A stretch of 22,594 nt of DNA from Betaproteobacteria bacterium (GTDB lineage Bacteria; Pseudomonadota; Gammaproteobacteria; Burkholderiales; SG8-39), in NCBI GenBank assembly GCA_005884335.1, contig VBCJ01000001.1, forward strand, positions 1 through 22,594. The letters run 5' to 3'. Position numbers and translations under genes: made by a program. Positions within the stretch are counted from its first letter, which is position 1. Each line of letters begins with the position of its first letter. This document shows positions 1-6,601 of the stretch, in pieces. Below the pieces are notes generated by a model. That model had not been told where the DNA came from, ran no database searches, and worked only from the letters and a program-made list of their open reading frames with translations.

Positions 1-176
1 TGGCGCTGCTCATCTTCGGCTCGGGGCCGGTGCGCGGCTTCGCGGTGGTGCACTGCCTGGGCATCCTCACCTCGATTTTCTCCTCGGTCGTGGTGAGCCG
101 GAGCATGGTCAACCTCGCCTACGGCACGCGCAGGAAGCTCGAGCGCGTCGCGATCGGCAACACGGCCTGGAAGTAG
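1..176 (+). CDS. secD: SecD C-terminal end (partial, enters from left edge)
   Basis: Only the last 57 codons are present, read from base 3 to the TAG at 174-176. They contain the motif GSGPVRGFAV followed by a hydrophobic segment (LGILTSIFSSVVVSR) and a basic tail, which is the typical end of SecD, including its last transmembrane helix. SecD is an inner-membrane partner of SecYEG that uses the proton gradient to help complete protein export. secF begins four bases after the stop, the usual secD-secF arrangement, and this supports the call despite the short length. The start and the large periplasmic domain lie outside the window. Confidence 0.88.
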   Translation, partial: ALLIFGSGPVRGFAVVHCLGILTSIFSSVVVSRSMVNLAYGTRRKLERVAIGNTAWK

Positions 177-180
177 GCGG

Positions 181-1113
181 ATGGAATTCTTCAAGATCCG
201 CGTCGACATCCCGTTCATGCGCCATGCGCTGGCGTTCAACGTGGTGTCGCTCCTCACCTTCCTTCTCGCGGTGTTTTTCCTCGCCACCAAGGGCCTGAAT
301 TTCTCGATCGAGTTCACCGGCGGCACGGTGATGGAAGTGAGCTACGAGCACACCGCGGAAGTCGAGAAGATCCGCAAGGCGCTCGACGCGCGCGACTATC
401 ACGATTACTCGGTGCAGAACTTCGGCTCTTCGCGCGACGTGCTGATCCGCATGCCCTTGAAGCCCGGCCAGAACAGCGCCGATCTCTCCAAAGCCGTGAT
501 GGAAGGACTGACCACGGACGACAGGACCGCGACGCTCAGGCGCGTGGAGTTCGTCGGGCCGCAGGTGGGGCGCGAGCTCGCCGAGAACGGCGCCCTCGCC
601 CTGCTCATCACCTCGCTCGGCATCGTCGGCTATCTCGCGATGCGTTTCGAATGGAAATTCGGGGTCGCGGCGATCATCGCCAACCTGCACGACGTGGTGA
701 TCATCCTGGGGTGTTTCGCGCTGTTCCAGTGGGAGTTCTCGCTGCCGGTGCTCGCTGCCGTGCTCGCGGTGCTCGGCTATTCCGTGAACGAGTCGGTGGT
801 GATCGCCGACCGGATCCGGGAAAACTTCCGGAAGATGAGAAAGGCGAGCGTCACCGAGATCATCGACAACGCGATCACCCGGACCATTTCGCGCACGATC
901 ATCACCCACGGCTGCACCCAGACGATGGTGACCTCGATGCTCGTGTTCGGGGGACCGGCCCTGCACTACTTCGCGCTCGCCCTCACGATCGGCATCTGTT
1001 TCGGGATCTATTCCTCGGTGCTGGTCATGGCGCCGATCGTGCGCTGGCTGGGCATCCGGCGCGAGGACCTGGTCAAGCCGCTCAAGGAGAAGAAACAGGA
1101 AGCGGTCATCTAG
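181..1113 (+). CDS. secF: Protein translocase subunit SecF
   Basis: This 310-residue protein has the usual SecF length and order. A first membrane helix lies near residues 18-36, followed by the SecF signature FSIEFTGGTVMEVSY, a periplasmic domain, and a C-terminal block of five helices. The conserved stretch GYSVNESVVIADRIREN lies near residue 200 and matches the SecD/SecF membrane-domain motif. SecF works with SecD in the inner membrane to drive late steps of Sec export. Its ATG follows the secD stop by four bases, so the two genes are translationally linked and surely co-transcribed. The lysine-rich tail (KPLKEKKQE) is common in the family. No frameshift or missing block is visible. Confidence 0.97.
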   Translation: MEFFKIRVDIPFMRHALAFNVVSLLTFLLAVFFLATKGLNFSIEFTGGTVMEVSYEHTAEVEKIRKALDARDYHDYSVQNFGSSRDVLIRMPLKPGQNSADLSKAVMEGLTTDDRTATLRRVEFVGPQVGRELAENGALALLITSLGIVGYLAMRFEWKFGVAAIIANLHDVVIILGCFALFQWEFSLPVLAAVLAVLGYSVNESVVIADRIRENFRKMRKASVTEIIDNAITRTISRTIITHGCTQTMVTSMLVFGGPALHYFALALTIGICFGIYSSVLVMAPIVRWLGIRREDLVKPLKEKKQEAVI

Positions 1114-1129
1114 CAAGACCCGATGCCCG

Positions 1130-1152
1130 GAGCATCCGCTCGGGGGATGCTC
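1130..1152 (+). terminator. Hairpin after secF, weak terminator candidate
   Basis: An 8-bp perfect inverted repeat (GAGCATCC at 1130-1137, GGATGCTC at 1145-1152) with a 7-base loop lies 16 bases after the secF stop. No T-run follows, so it is not a classical intrinsic terminator. It may only protect the 3' end, or be chance. Confidence 0.3.
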
Positions 1153-1252
1153 GGTCGCTGGAATAAACCGCCGCCGGAAACTGTTATGCCACCGATGCGG
1201 CGAACGCCGTTACAATGACGTCCGCATGTCCCTACAACTGAGGAGAAATCGA

Positions 1253-1720
1253 ATGAAAAAGAGGCTTCTGCTGGCCGGATTTGCCCTGGCGCTCGGGGCG
1301 GGATACACGCTCACCGCTTTCTCGCAGGTCAAGCCCGAAATATTGGTCAAACAGCGCCAGGCGGCGATGACCCTGCAAGGCAAGTACTTCGGACCGATCG
1401 CCGGCATGGCCCAGGGCAAGATCCCCTACAGCGCGGATGTCATCGCGCGCAATGCGGCCTATCTTGACGTACTGAACAAGATGCCCTGGGACGGCTTCGC
1501 CGAGAGCACCAAGGACGTGACTGTAAAAACCGCCGCCCTGCCGGCGATCTGGAGTGAGCCTGCCAAGTTCAAGGAGGCGCAGGAAAAGTTCCAGAGTGCA
1601 GTTAGCCGGCTTGTTGCCGCGACCAAGACTGGCGATGAAGCGAGCATCAAGTCGGCAATCTTGGAGGTCGGCAAAGGAGGTTGCGGGAACTGCCACCAGA
1701 ACTTCCGCCAGAAAGACTAA
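1253..1720 (+). CDS. Class II cytochrome c (c'/c556-like), exported monoheme
   Basis: The chosen ATG gives 155 residues and has AGGAG seven bases upstream. An in-frame ATG at 1226 lacks such a site and would add a basic leader before the signal peptide. Residues 1-24 are a Sec signal peptide (MKKRLLLAG, then a hydrophobic core, cut near AFS/Q). The single heme motif CGNCH lies at residues 144-148, only seven residues from the C-terminus, the hallmark of four-helix class II cytochromes. Met39 in RQAAMTLQG is placed where low-spin c556-type members carry the axial ligand, so electron transfer is more likely than gas binding. This last point is inference. It acts in the periplasm. A strong terminator follows, so it can be expressed apart from the diheme cytochrome downstream. 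Confidence 0.88.
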   Translation: MKKRLLLAGFALALGAGYTLTAFSQVKPEILVKQRQAAMTLQGKYFGPIAGMAQGKIPYSADVIARNAAYLDVLNKMPWDGFAESTKDVTVKTAALPAIWSEPAKFKEAQEKFQSAVSRLVAATKTGDEASIKSAILEVGKGGCGNCHQNFRQKD

Positions 1721-1738
1721 GCGCGGATTTCCGAAGAA

Positions 1739-1763
1739 GCCCCGCTGCGGCGGGGCTTTGTTT
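1739..1763 (+). terminator. Rho-independent terminator after the monoheme cytochrome gene
   Basis: GCCCCGC (1739-1745) and GCGGGGC (1750-1756) form a perfect 7-bp GC stem with a 4-base loop. It is followed directly by TTTGTTTT. It lies 18 bases after the cytochrome stop and ends just before the next start at 1775. Confidence 0.87.
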
Positions 1764-1774
1764 TCCTGGACAAG

Positions 1775-2644
1775 ATGCGTCCAAAAGCGAATGCGCTTGG
1801 ACAAGGTGCGCTTACCGTTGTCCTCTGCGCGGCGCTAGTCAACGCCTACGCGCAGGGCGACGCGAAGCGCGGGGAGTATCTCGCGAAAGCCGCGGGCTGC
1901 GTCGGGTGCCACACCGAAGACAAGGAAGCAGCCGTTCCCTACGCGGGCGGGCGCGCGCTCAAGACGCCCTTCGGCACCTTCTACGGCCCGAACATCACGC
2001 CGGACCCGAAAACGGGAATCGGCAGCTGGACCGAGGCGGATTTCATACGAGCGATACGGCTCGGCGAGCGTCCGGACGGCTCCAACTACTTCCCCGCGTT
2101 TCCGTATCCGTCGTTTTCCAAGATCATCGACTCCGACCTGCGCGACCTGTGGGCTTACCTGCGCACCCTCCCGCCGAGCGCGCGTCCGAGCAAGGAGCAC
2201 GACCTTTGGTTCTTCTTCGGCTGGCGCTGGGTGGTCACCTTGTGGAAGTGGTTCTTCTTCACTCCCGGGCCCTTCACGAGCCTCCCGGGACTTTCGGACA
2301 CCGCCAACCGCGGCGCGTATCTGGTGCAGGCGCTCGGCCATTGCAGCGAGTGCCATACGCCGCGCAATTTCTTCGGCGGTCCGAAGACGAGCCGCTTCCT
2401 CGCCGGGGGCAAGGGACCCGACGGCAAGAACGTTGCCAACCTCACGCCCACGGGGCTCAAGAAGCAAAGCGACCGCGAGCTCGTGGATTTCCTCACCACC
2501 GGCATCACCCCCGACGGCGACGTCCCCGCCGAGGCGATGGGCGAAGTGATCCGCAACACCACCAGCCAGCTCACGCCTTCGGACCTCAACGCGGTGATCG
2601 GCTACCTGCGCACGCTGCCGCCGCTTCCCAGCGAGAAGAAGTAA
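1775..2644 (+). CDS. Diheme cytochrome c, periplasmic
   Basis: This 289-residue protein has a signal peptide (hydrophobic ALTVVLCAALVNAYA, likely cut after AYA at about residue 26). It has two cytochrome c domains with heme motifs CVGCH (42-46) and CSECH (190-194). The architecture and phrases such as GPNITPDPKTGIGSW and HTPRNFFGG match the diheme cytochromes that serve as electron-transfer partners of periplasmic dehydrogenases; the specific partner cannot be read here. An aromatic stretch, FFFGWRWVVTLWKWFFF (about 146-162), links the domains. Residues 47-188 contain no methionine, so heme 1 cannot have the usual Met axial ligand. No clear ribosome site precedes the ATG, so the start is less certain than the rest. 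The TAA stop overlaps the first two bases of a REP hairpin. Confidence 0.87.
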   Translation: MRPKANALGQGALTVVLCAALVNAYAQGDAKRGEYLAKAAGCVGCHTEDKEAAVPYAGGRALKTPFGTFYGPNITPDPKTGIGSWTEADFIRAIRLGERPDGSNYFPAFPYPSFSKIIDSDLRDLWAYLRTLPPSARPSKEHDLWFFFGWRWVVTLWKWFFFTPGPFTSLPGLSDTANRGAYLVQALGHCSECHTPRNFFGGPKTSRFLAGGKGPDGKNVANLTPTGLKKQSDRELVDFLTTGITPDGDVPAEAMGEVIRNTTSQLTPSDLNAVIGYLRTLPPLPSEKK

Positions 2645-2666
2645 AACCGGGGACAGACCACGGTTT
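2643..2666 (+). repeat. REP hairpin, left flank of the RAYT gene
   Basis: The reverse complement reads AAAACCGTGG / TCTGT / CCCCGGTTTT with a slightly shortened edge. This is a 10-bp stem with one T-C mismatch and a 5-base loop. The left edge overlaps the TAA stop of the diheme cytochrome gene. Confidence 0.9.
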
Positions 2667-2692
2667 CCATTGCTTTCGCGGTAGATACCTGG

Positions 2693-3415
2693 CTAGAACA
2701 GGGCTTCCTCTCCGCCGGCATGCCGGTTGGAGACTTCGCTCGGTCGCCCCGGCTTACCCGGCCCGGCGCGGCGGCCGAGGGCAACCGCCATCTCCTTCCT
2801 AAACCGGTCATTGCCGAGCGCGTAGCCCGCATTGGCCGATGTGCGGATTTCCTCCAGCTCCATCGGCTCCAGTGCGCCGCGGAACAGGTCCAGATACGCG
2901 GCTCTTCTGTTCACGTCGTCCGGACCAAGCGCAAGAAATATGGGATGGGGAGTGACCAGCACGCTGCGGTGGCCCAACGCGTTCGCGCCGAAGCTGGACC
3001 AGGGGTAAGCGCCCGGAGCGTCGACCATCCTGGCGCGCACGGGATTGAGCTCGATGTAGCGCTGGCAACGCAGCAGATAGGTTTCGGCCTGAACGATGCT
3101 GGACCGGAAACGTCCTTCCCACAGGGTGCCGCTGAGATCGTAGACACGATTGACGTATTGCACGTAGCGCTGTCCCAAGTGCTTCATCAACAGCGAGTTC
3201 CCATCGGGCCGGCCCGGCGTGAGCAGCAGGTGCACGTGGTTGGTCATCATTACATAGGCGTGGATCGAGCACGTGTAGCGCGTCGCCAGCTCCTCCAGAT
3301 GGTGGAGATAGCAGCCGTAGTCGTGATCGGAAAAAAAGCAGGCGCTGCGATTGTTCCCACGCTGGATGATGTGCAGCGGGGTACCGGCGATGCGTAGGCG
3401 AGCGCGACGGGGCAT
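2693..3415 (-). CDS. REP-associated tyrosine transposase (RAYT, IS200-like Y1 fold)
   Basis: From ATG at 3415 the protein has 240 residues, close to the usual length, and starts with the family-typical RLRIAGTPLHIIQRGNN. The metal-binding HUH pair is HVH at residues 60-62 (MTNHVHLLL), and WEGRFRS lies at 99-105. Tyr113 in ETYLLRCQRYIELNPVRA is the likely catalytic tyrosine. The C-terminus carries a basic GRRAGPGKPGRP segment, common in one RAYT branch. The family cleaves and moves single-stranded REP hairpins in trans. The open frame extends upstream to 3895, but that part is REP and transporter remnant, so the internal ATG was chosen; it has no clear ribosome site. The gene looks intact and lies between REPs of the family found throughout the window. 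Confidence 0.9.
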   Translation of the reverse strand: MPRRARLRIAGTPLHIIQRGNNRSACFFSDHDYGCYLHHLEELATRYTCSIHAYVMMTNHVHLLLTPGRPDGNSLLMKHLGQRYVQYVNRVYDLSGTLWEGRFRSSIVQAETYLLRCQRYIELNPVRARMVDAPGAYPWSSFGANALGHRSVLVTPHPIFLALGPDDVNRRAAYLDLFRGALEPMELEEIRTSANAGYALGNDRFRKEMAVALGRRAGPGKPGRPSEVSNRHAGGEEALF

Positions 3416-3470
3416 AAGGAGCGTGTCGGGTCCTCTCGATAACCCTCTAACGCCCCTGCCGCCGTCAGGC

Positions 3471-3856
3471 TTACAAACCGTGGTCTGTCCCCGGTTGTCG
3501 GCTTTCGCGCCGGATGCTGTAGTACGTCCCGGCGAAGATTCACCGCGGCTCCGAGCAGGATCGGCATTTCCAGGGGCTCGCCGTAGAACAGCATCCCCAC
3601 CGCGGCGATCAGGGGCAGCCGGAGAAAATCGATGCACGACGTGCAGACCGAAGCGTTGCGTGCGCAGGCTTTCCGTTCCGAAGCGCGGCAGGGCGGCGAG
3701 CACCAGGACGAAGGAAACAAGACTCCGAAGAAACAGGATCTCGAAGCTTCCCATGGTGCGCAGCAGCTCGCGCACCGAGACAGCCATGAGCGAGAACGAG
3801 AGCAGAGCTCCGACCATCCACAGTGCGCCGCGCAGCGCAGCGGGCAGTCGGGACAA
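3471..3856 (-). pseudogene. DMT/EamA-family transporter remnant with internal deletion and frameshift
   Basis: The 5' part reads LPAALRGALWMVGALLSFSL, then RTMGSFEILFLRSLVSFVLV, the typical first two helices of an EamA transporter. After FGLHVV (near 3635) the sequence jumps to DFLRLPLIAAVGMLFYGEPLE in another frame. That is the last-helix region, normally about 170 residues further on. A further one-base shift near 3550 is needed to read AAV then IFAGTYYSIRRESR, the family's normal C-terminus. So a large in-gene deletion and one extra base have destroyed it. Both ends run into REPs: the only start-like codon is a TTG at the edge of the REP at 3855, and the stop comes from the REP at 3475. 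Substrate is unknown. Confidence 0.82.
3475..3496 (-). repeat. REP hairpin, right flank of the RAYT gene
   Basis: This copy is inverted relative to the one at 2643-2666. It begins AAACCGTGG and ends CCCCGGTT before GTCGG, so its outer edge lacks the last one or two T residues found in other copies. It overlaps the 3' end of the DMT transporter remnant and provides that remnant's last codons and stop (TAA, 3471-3473). Confidence 0.88.
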
Positions 3857-3941
3857 ACCGGGGACAGACCACAGTTTTGCTGTTTCTCTGTTCACCGATC
3901 GATTGGCGACAAGTTGGAAACCGTGGTCTGTCCCCGGTTTT
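3855..3941. repeat. REPIN-like inverted REP pair between benE and the DMT remnant
   Basis: The left hairpin at 3855-3878 and inverted right hairpin at 3918-3941 are separated by 39 bases. The left copy carries one change from the others (CCACAG instead of CCACGG). The loop includes CTGTTTCTCTGTTCAC, similar to the loops of the pairs at 5124 and 21971. The right edge is two bases from the benE stop codon (3944-3946); the left edge touches the first codon of the DMT remnant. Confidence 0.9.
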
Positions 3942-3943
3942 CC

Positions 3944-5164
3944 TCAGCCACGCGCCGGGAAGTCGCTGCGCTCGAGCAGGCGCGAGGCTCCGTAGCCGAA
4001 AACGAGTCCCCAGAACGGCGCCCCGATACTGAAGATCGGGATATCCGCGACGGTCACGAGAAACGTCACCAGGGCGCCGAGCGCGAAGCGATCCCTGAAG
4101 CTCACCGCGAAGGCGGTCTGCAGCACGCGCAGCATCGCAAGGCCTGCGAGCGCAGCGATGAACGCCTTGGGCGTCGCCAGCATTAAGCGGGTGAAAAAAG
4201 GCGCGAACAGGCCGAAAGCGACCGCGAGCAGGCCGACGAAAATCCCCGCGGCATAGTGCCGGCGCCTGTCTCCGGACGACGAGATGATCGCGTTCACCGG
4301 GCCGGTCAGGCAGGTCGAGACCGCGCCGACAAACGCCGTGACGATCGATCCGGCGCCGCACGCGGCGGCCACCGCATCGACAGGCGCCGCGTGGCCGGCG
4401 GAGCGCAGCACCGTGATCCCCTGCCCGTTCTGCACGACGAGCACCGTAATCGCCAGCGGCACGACCAGCTCGACCATTGCGCGCCAGGAAAACGCCGGCA
4501 CGTAAAGATTGGGATGGGCAAGCGCGACGGCCTGCGGCGCGGCAGCGAATTTGCCGAGCACGACTATCGTGATGATCCCGACGGCAAGGGCGCCGATAAG
4601 CGGCGGCACGAGCCGTGCGAGCCGCTGAGACGCGCCGATCGCGACGAACGCGGCCACCATCGGCGCCGCGATCCAGAAATCGTCGCGGACGGCGAACACG
4701 AGATCGAGGCCGAAGCGCAGGAACACGCCCGCCACCATGCCCATCACGATCGGCATCGGCACCGCTTCCATCGCGCGGCGCACCCAGCCGGAGAGGCCGA
4801 GCGCGAGCATGAGGATTCCGGTCGCGATGAACGCGCCGATCACTTCCGCGTAGCTCAAGTGGCCGAGCGCGGGCCCGACAAGCACCGCGCCGGGAATCGT
4901 CCAGAAGAACACGAGCGGCTGCCGGTAGAACCAACAGAAGGCGATGCTGATCAGCCCGTTCACGAAGAACGCGCCGAATATCCACGAGGACAAGTCAGAC
5001 GGCGCAAGCCCCCCGCGCGTACCCACCGCGAGGATGATCGCCACCGGGCCCGAGGCCGCGAAGATGAACGCGACTAGGCCGTTTACGAAGTACACGCCGC
5101 CGAAGTCGGCAAGAACCCCGCGCAAAACCGGGGACAGACCACGGTTTTTCTGTTTTCCGTTCAC
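3944..5164 (-). CDS. BenE-family benzoate/H+ symporter-like transporter
   Basis: The protein is very hydrophobic, with about 11-12 predicted helices. It matches the BenE family in stretches such as ILAVGTRGGLAPSDLSSWIFG, RQPLVFFWTIPGAVLVGPAL, MPIVMGMVAGVFLRFG and VSTCLTGPVNAIISS. Known members import benzoate or related aromatic acids with protons; the substrate here cannot be read, and no aromatic degradation genes are adjacent. The start is unusual. The open frame begins at a GTG (5164) inside the loop of a REP pair, and its first 13 residues (VNGKQKNRGLSPV) are translated REP. A TTG at 5123-5125 on the REP edge would give 393 residues. Neither has a good ribosome site, so an insertion may have replaced the native start. 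The core looks intact. Confidence 0.85.
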   Translation of the reverse strand: MNGKQKNRGLSPVLRGVLADFGGVYFVNGLVAFIFAASGPVAIILAVGTRGGLAPSDLSSWIFGAFFVNGLISIAFCWFYRQPLVFFWTIPGAVLVGPALGHLSYAEVIGAFIATGILMLALGLSGWVRRAMEAVPMPIVMGMVAGVFLRFGLDLVFAVRDDFWIAAPMVAAFVAIGASQRLARLVPPLIGALAVGIITIVVLGKFAAAPQAVALAHPNLYVPAFSWRAMVELVVPLAITVLVVQNGQGITVLRSAGHAAPVDAVAAACGAGSIVTAFVGAVSTCLTGPVNAIISSSGDRRRHYAAGIFVGLLAVAFGLFAPFFTRLMLATPKAFIAALAGLAMLRVLQTAFAVSFRDRFALGALVTFLVTVADIPIFSIGAPFWGLVFGYGASRLLERSDFPARG

Positions 5165-5209
5165 CCTTCAATGCCAGCTGGATGGAAAACCGTGGTCTGT
5201 CCCCGGTTT
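5124..5209. repeat. REPIN-like inverted REP pair between purB and benE
   Basis: The left hairpin at 5124-5148 and inverted right hairpin at 5186-5209 enclose about 37 bases containing TCTGTTTTCCGTTCAC. The right edge shares its last T with the purB stop codon (TGA on the minus strand, 5209-5211). The left edge contains the TTG that may start benE. The pair therefore fills the whole purB-benE gap. Confidence 0.92.
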
Positions 5210-6588
5210 CAGATTTTGCGAGCGAGCTCGGCGGCCTTGCCGATGTAGCCGGCAGGCGTGAGTTTGAGCAGCCGCGCCTTCTCGGCCTCGGGCAGCGCGA
5301 GGCCGCGGATGAAAGCGCGCATCGCTTCACCGTCCACGCGCTTGCCGCGCGTCAGCGCCTTGAGCTGCTCGTAGGGATCGGGAAGGCCATAGCGGCGCAT
5401 CACCGTCTGCACCGCTTCGCCGAGGACTTCCCAGTTGGCCTCCAGCTCCTCGAGCATTCGCGCGGGATCCGCCTCGAGCTTGCCCAGGCCCTTCAAGCAG
5501 GACTCGTAGGCGAGCAGGCTGTGGCCGAGCGCGACGCCGATGTTCCGCAGCACCGTCGAATCCGAAAGGTCACGCTGCCACCGCGACACGGGCAGCTTCT
5601 CGGAAAGATGCCGCAGCAGCGCGTTTGCGATTCCGAGATTGCCCTCGGAATTCTCGAAATCGATGGGATTGACCTTGTGCGGCATGGTCGAGGAGCCGAC
5701 CTCGCCCGCTTGGGTCTTCTGCTTGAAATAACCCAGCGAGACGTAGCCCCACAGATCGCGGTCGAGATCGAGGAGCACGGTGTTGGCGCGCGCGATCGCG
5801 TCGAACTGCTCGGCGAAGCTGTCGTGCGGCTCGATCTGGATGGTGTAGGGATTGAATTCCAGGCCGAGCGACTCGACGAACGCCCTGGCGAAGCTCTCCC
5901 AGTCGAAGCTCGGGTACGCGGCGACGTGGGCGTTGTAGTTGCCCACCGCGCCGTTCATCTTCCCGGAGAGGGACACCGAGGCGATCGAGCGCCGAGCGCG
6001 CCGCAGCCGGTGCACCACGTTCGCAAGCTCCTTGCCGAGCGTCGTCGGCGAAGCGGGCTGGCCGTGGGTGCGCGCGAGCATGGCCGCGTCGGCGAGCCGC
6101 ACGGCAAGCGCGGCGAGCGCCTCGATCACGCGATCGAGCGCCGGCAGCAGCACCCGGTCGCGCCCTTCCTTCAGCATCAGGCCATAGGCGAGATTGTTGA
6201 TGTCCTCGGAAGTGCAGGCGAAATGCACGAACTCGGCGACGCGCGCGCCTTCCGGATTGCCCGCGAGGCGCCTCTTCAGCCAGTACTCGATCGCTTTGAC
6301 GTCGTGGTGGGTCTCGGCCTCGACGGCCTTTACCTGCACGGCGTCCTCTTCGGAGAAGGTTTCGATGATCCGTTCGAGCTCGGAGCGGGTCGCTCTCGAG
6401 AAAGGCTTGATCTCGCCGATCGCGGGCTCGGCGGCGAGCGCCAGGAGCCAGCGGATCTCGACCGCGATGCGATAACGGAAAAGTGCGGTTTCGCTGAAAC
6501 AGGCCCGCAGCGGCCCGAGTTGCTTGTGGTAGCGTCCGTCCAGAGGGGATAATGCGTTGAGCGGTGACAGCGGCGAATGCGGCGGCAT
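5209..6588 (-). CDS. purB: Adenylosuccinate lyase
   Basis: The ATG at 6588 gives 459 residues, the normal length of the proteobacterial enzyme, with the familiar start NALSPLDGRY. Conserved motifs are TSEDINN (126-132), RTHGQPASPTT (173-183) and the superfamily signature GSSTMPHKVNP (298-308), whose mobile loop carries the catalytic serine. PurB acts in the cytoplasm. It cleaves SAICAR to AICAR and adenylosuccinate to AMP, releasing fumarate both times. The open frame extends upstream to 6843, but that extra part is antisense to the glycosylase gene and lacks family similarity. The start lies 13 bases from the divergent start at 6602. The stop is shared with a REP edge. Confidence 0.96.
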   Translation of the reverse strand: MPPHSPLSPLNALSPLDGRYHKQLGPLRACFSETALFRYRIAVEIRWLLALAAEPAIGEIKPFSRATRSELERIIETFSEEDAVQVKAVEAETHHDVKAIEYWLKRRLAGNPEGARVAEFVHFACTSEDINNLAYGLMLKEGRDRVLLPALDRVIEALAALAVRLADAAMLARTHGQPASPTTLGKELANVVHRLRRARRSIASVSLSGKMNGAVGNYNAHVAAYPSFDWESFARAFVESLGLEFNPYTIQIEPHDSFAEQFDAIARANTVLLDLDRDLWGYVSLGYFKQKTQAGEVGSSTMPHKVNPIDFENSEGNLGIANALLRHLSEKLPVSRWQRDLSDSTVLRNIGVALGHSLLAYESCLKGLGKLEADPARMLEELEANWEVLGEAVQTVMRRYGLPDPYEQLKALTRGKRVDGEAMRAFIRGLALPEAEKARLLKLTPAGYIGKAAELARKI

Positions 6589-6601
6589 CAACGGAGCCCG
6601 T

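Larger units (their letters stand above)
2643..3496 (-). mobile_element. RAYT-type REP element: transposase gene bracketed by inverted REPs
   Basis: A REP hairpin at 2643-2666 and its inverted copy at 3475-3496 enclose one transposase gene and little else. The two REPs have the same polarity (CCCC arm outward) as the four short REP pairs elsewhere in the window. The segment of about 854 bases is therefore best read as the same unit with the transposase in place of the short loop. RAYT genes are known to sit between REPs of their own family. No target-site duplication is expected for this class, and none was seen. Ends are set by the REP borders. Confidence 0.8.

Noticed and set aside
1181..1216. 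Promoter for the monoheme cytochrome gene using TACAAT at 1211-1216
   Set aside because: The -10-like box is good, but no acceptable -35 box is found at 16-18 bases; nearby candidates are 21 or more bases away.
2643..3496. Ordinary insertion sequence with terminal inverted repeats and DDE transposase
   Set aside because: The transposase is of the HUH/Y1 RAYT type and the terminal sequences are REP hairpins shared with four other loci lacking any transposase.
2693..3895. One 400-residue open frame that looks like a transporter-transposase fusion
   Set aside because: Its first part is REP sequence and DMT remnant, followed by out-of-frame antisense. Homology to RAYT begins at the internal ATG (3415), so the fusion is a read-through artefact.
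3855..5209. CRISPR-like repeated 23-25-base units
   Set aside because: Copies are inverted pairs scattered over 19 kb, not direct repeats with regular spacers, and no cas gene is present.
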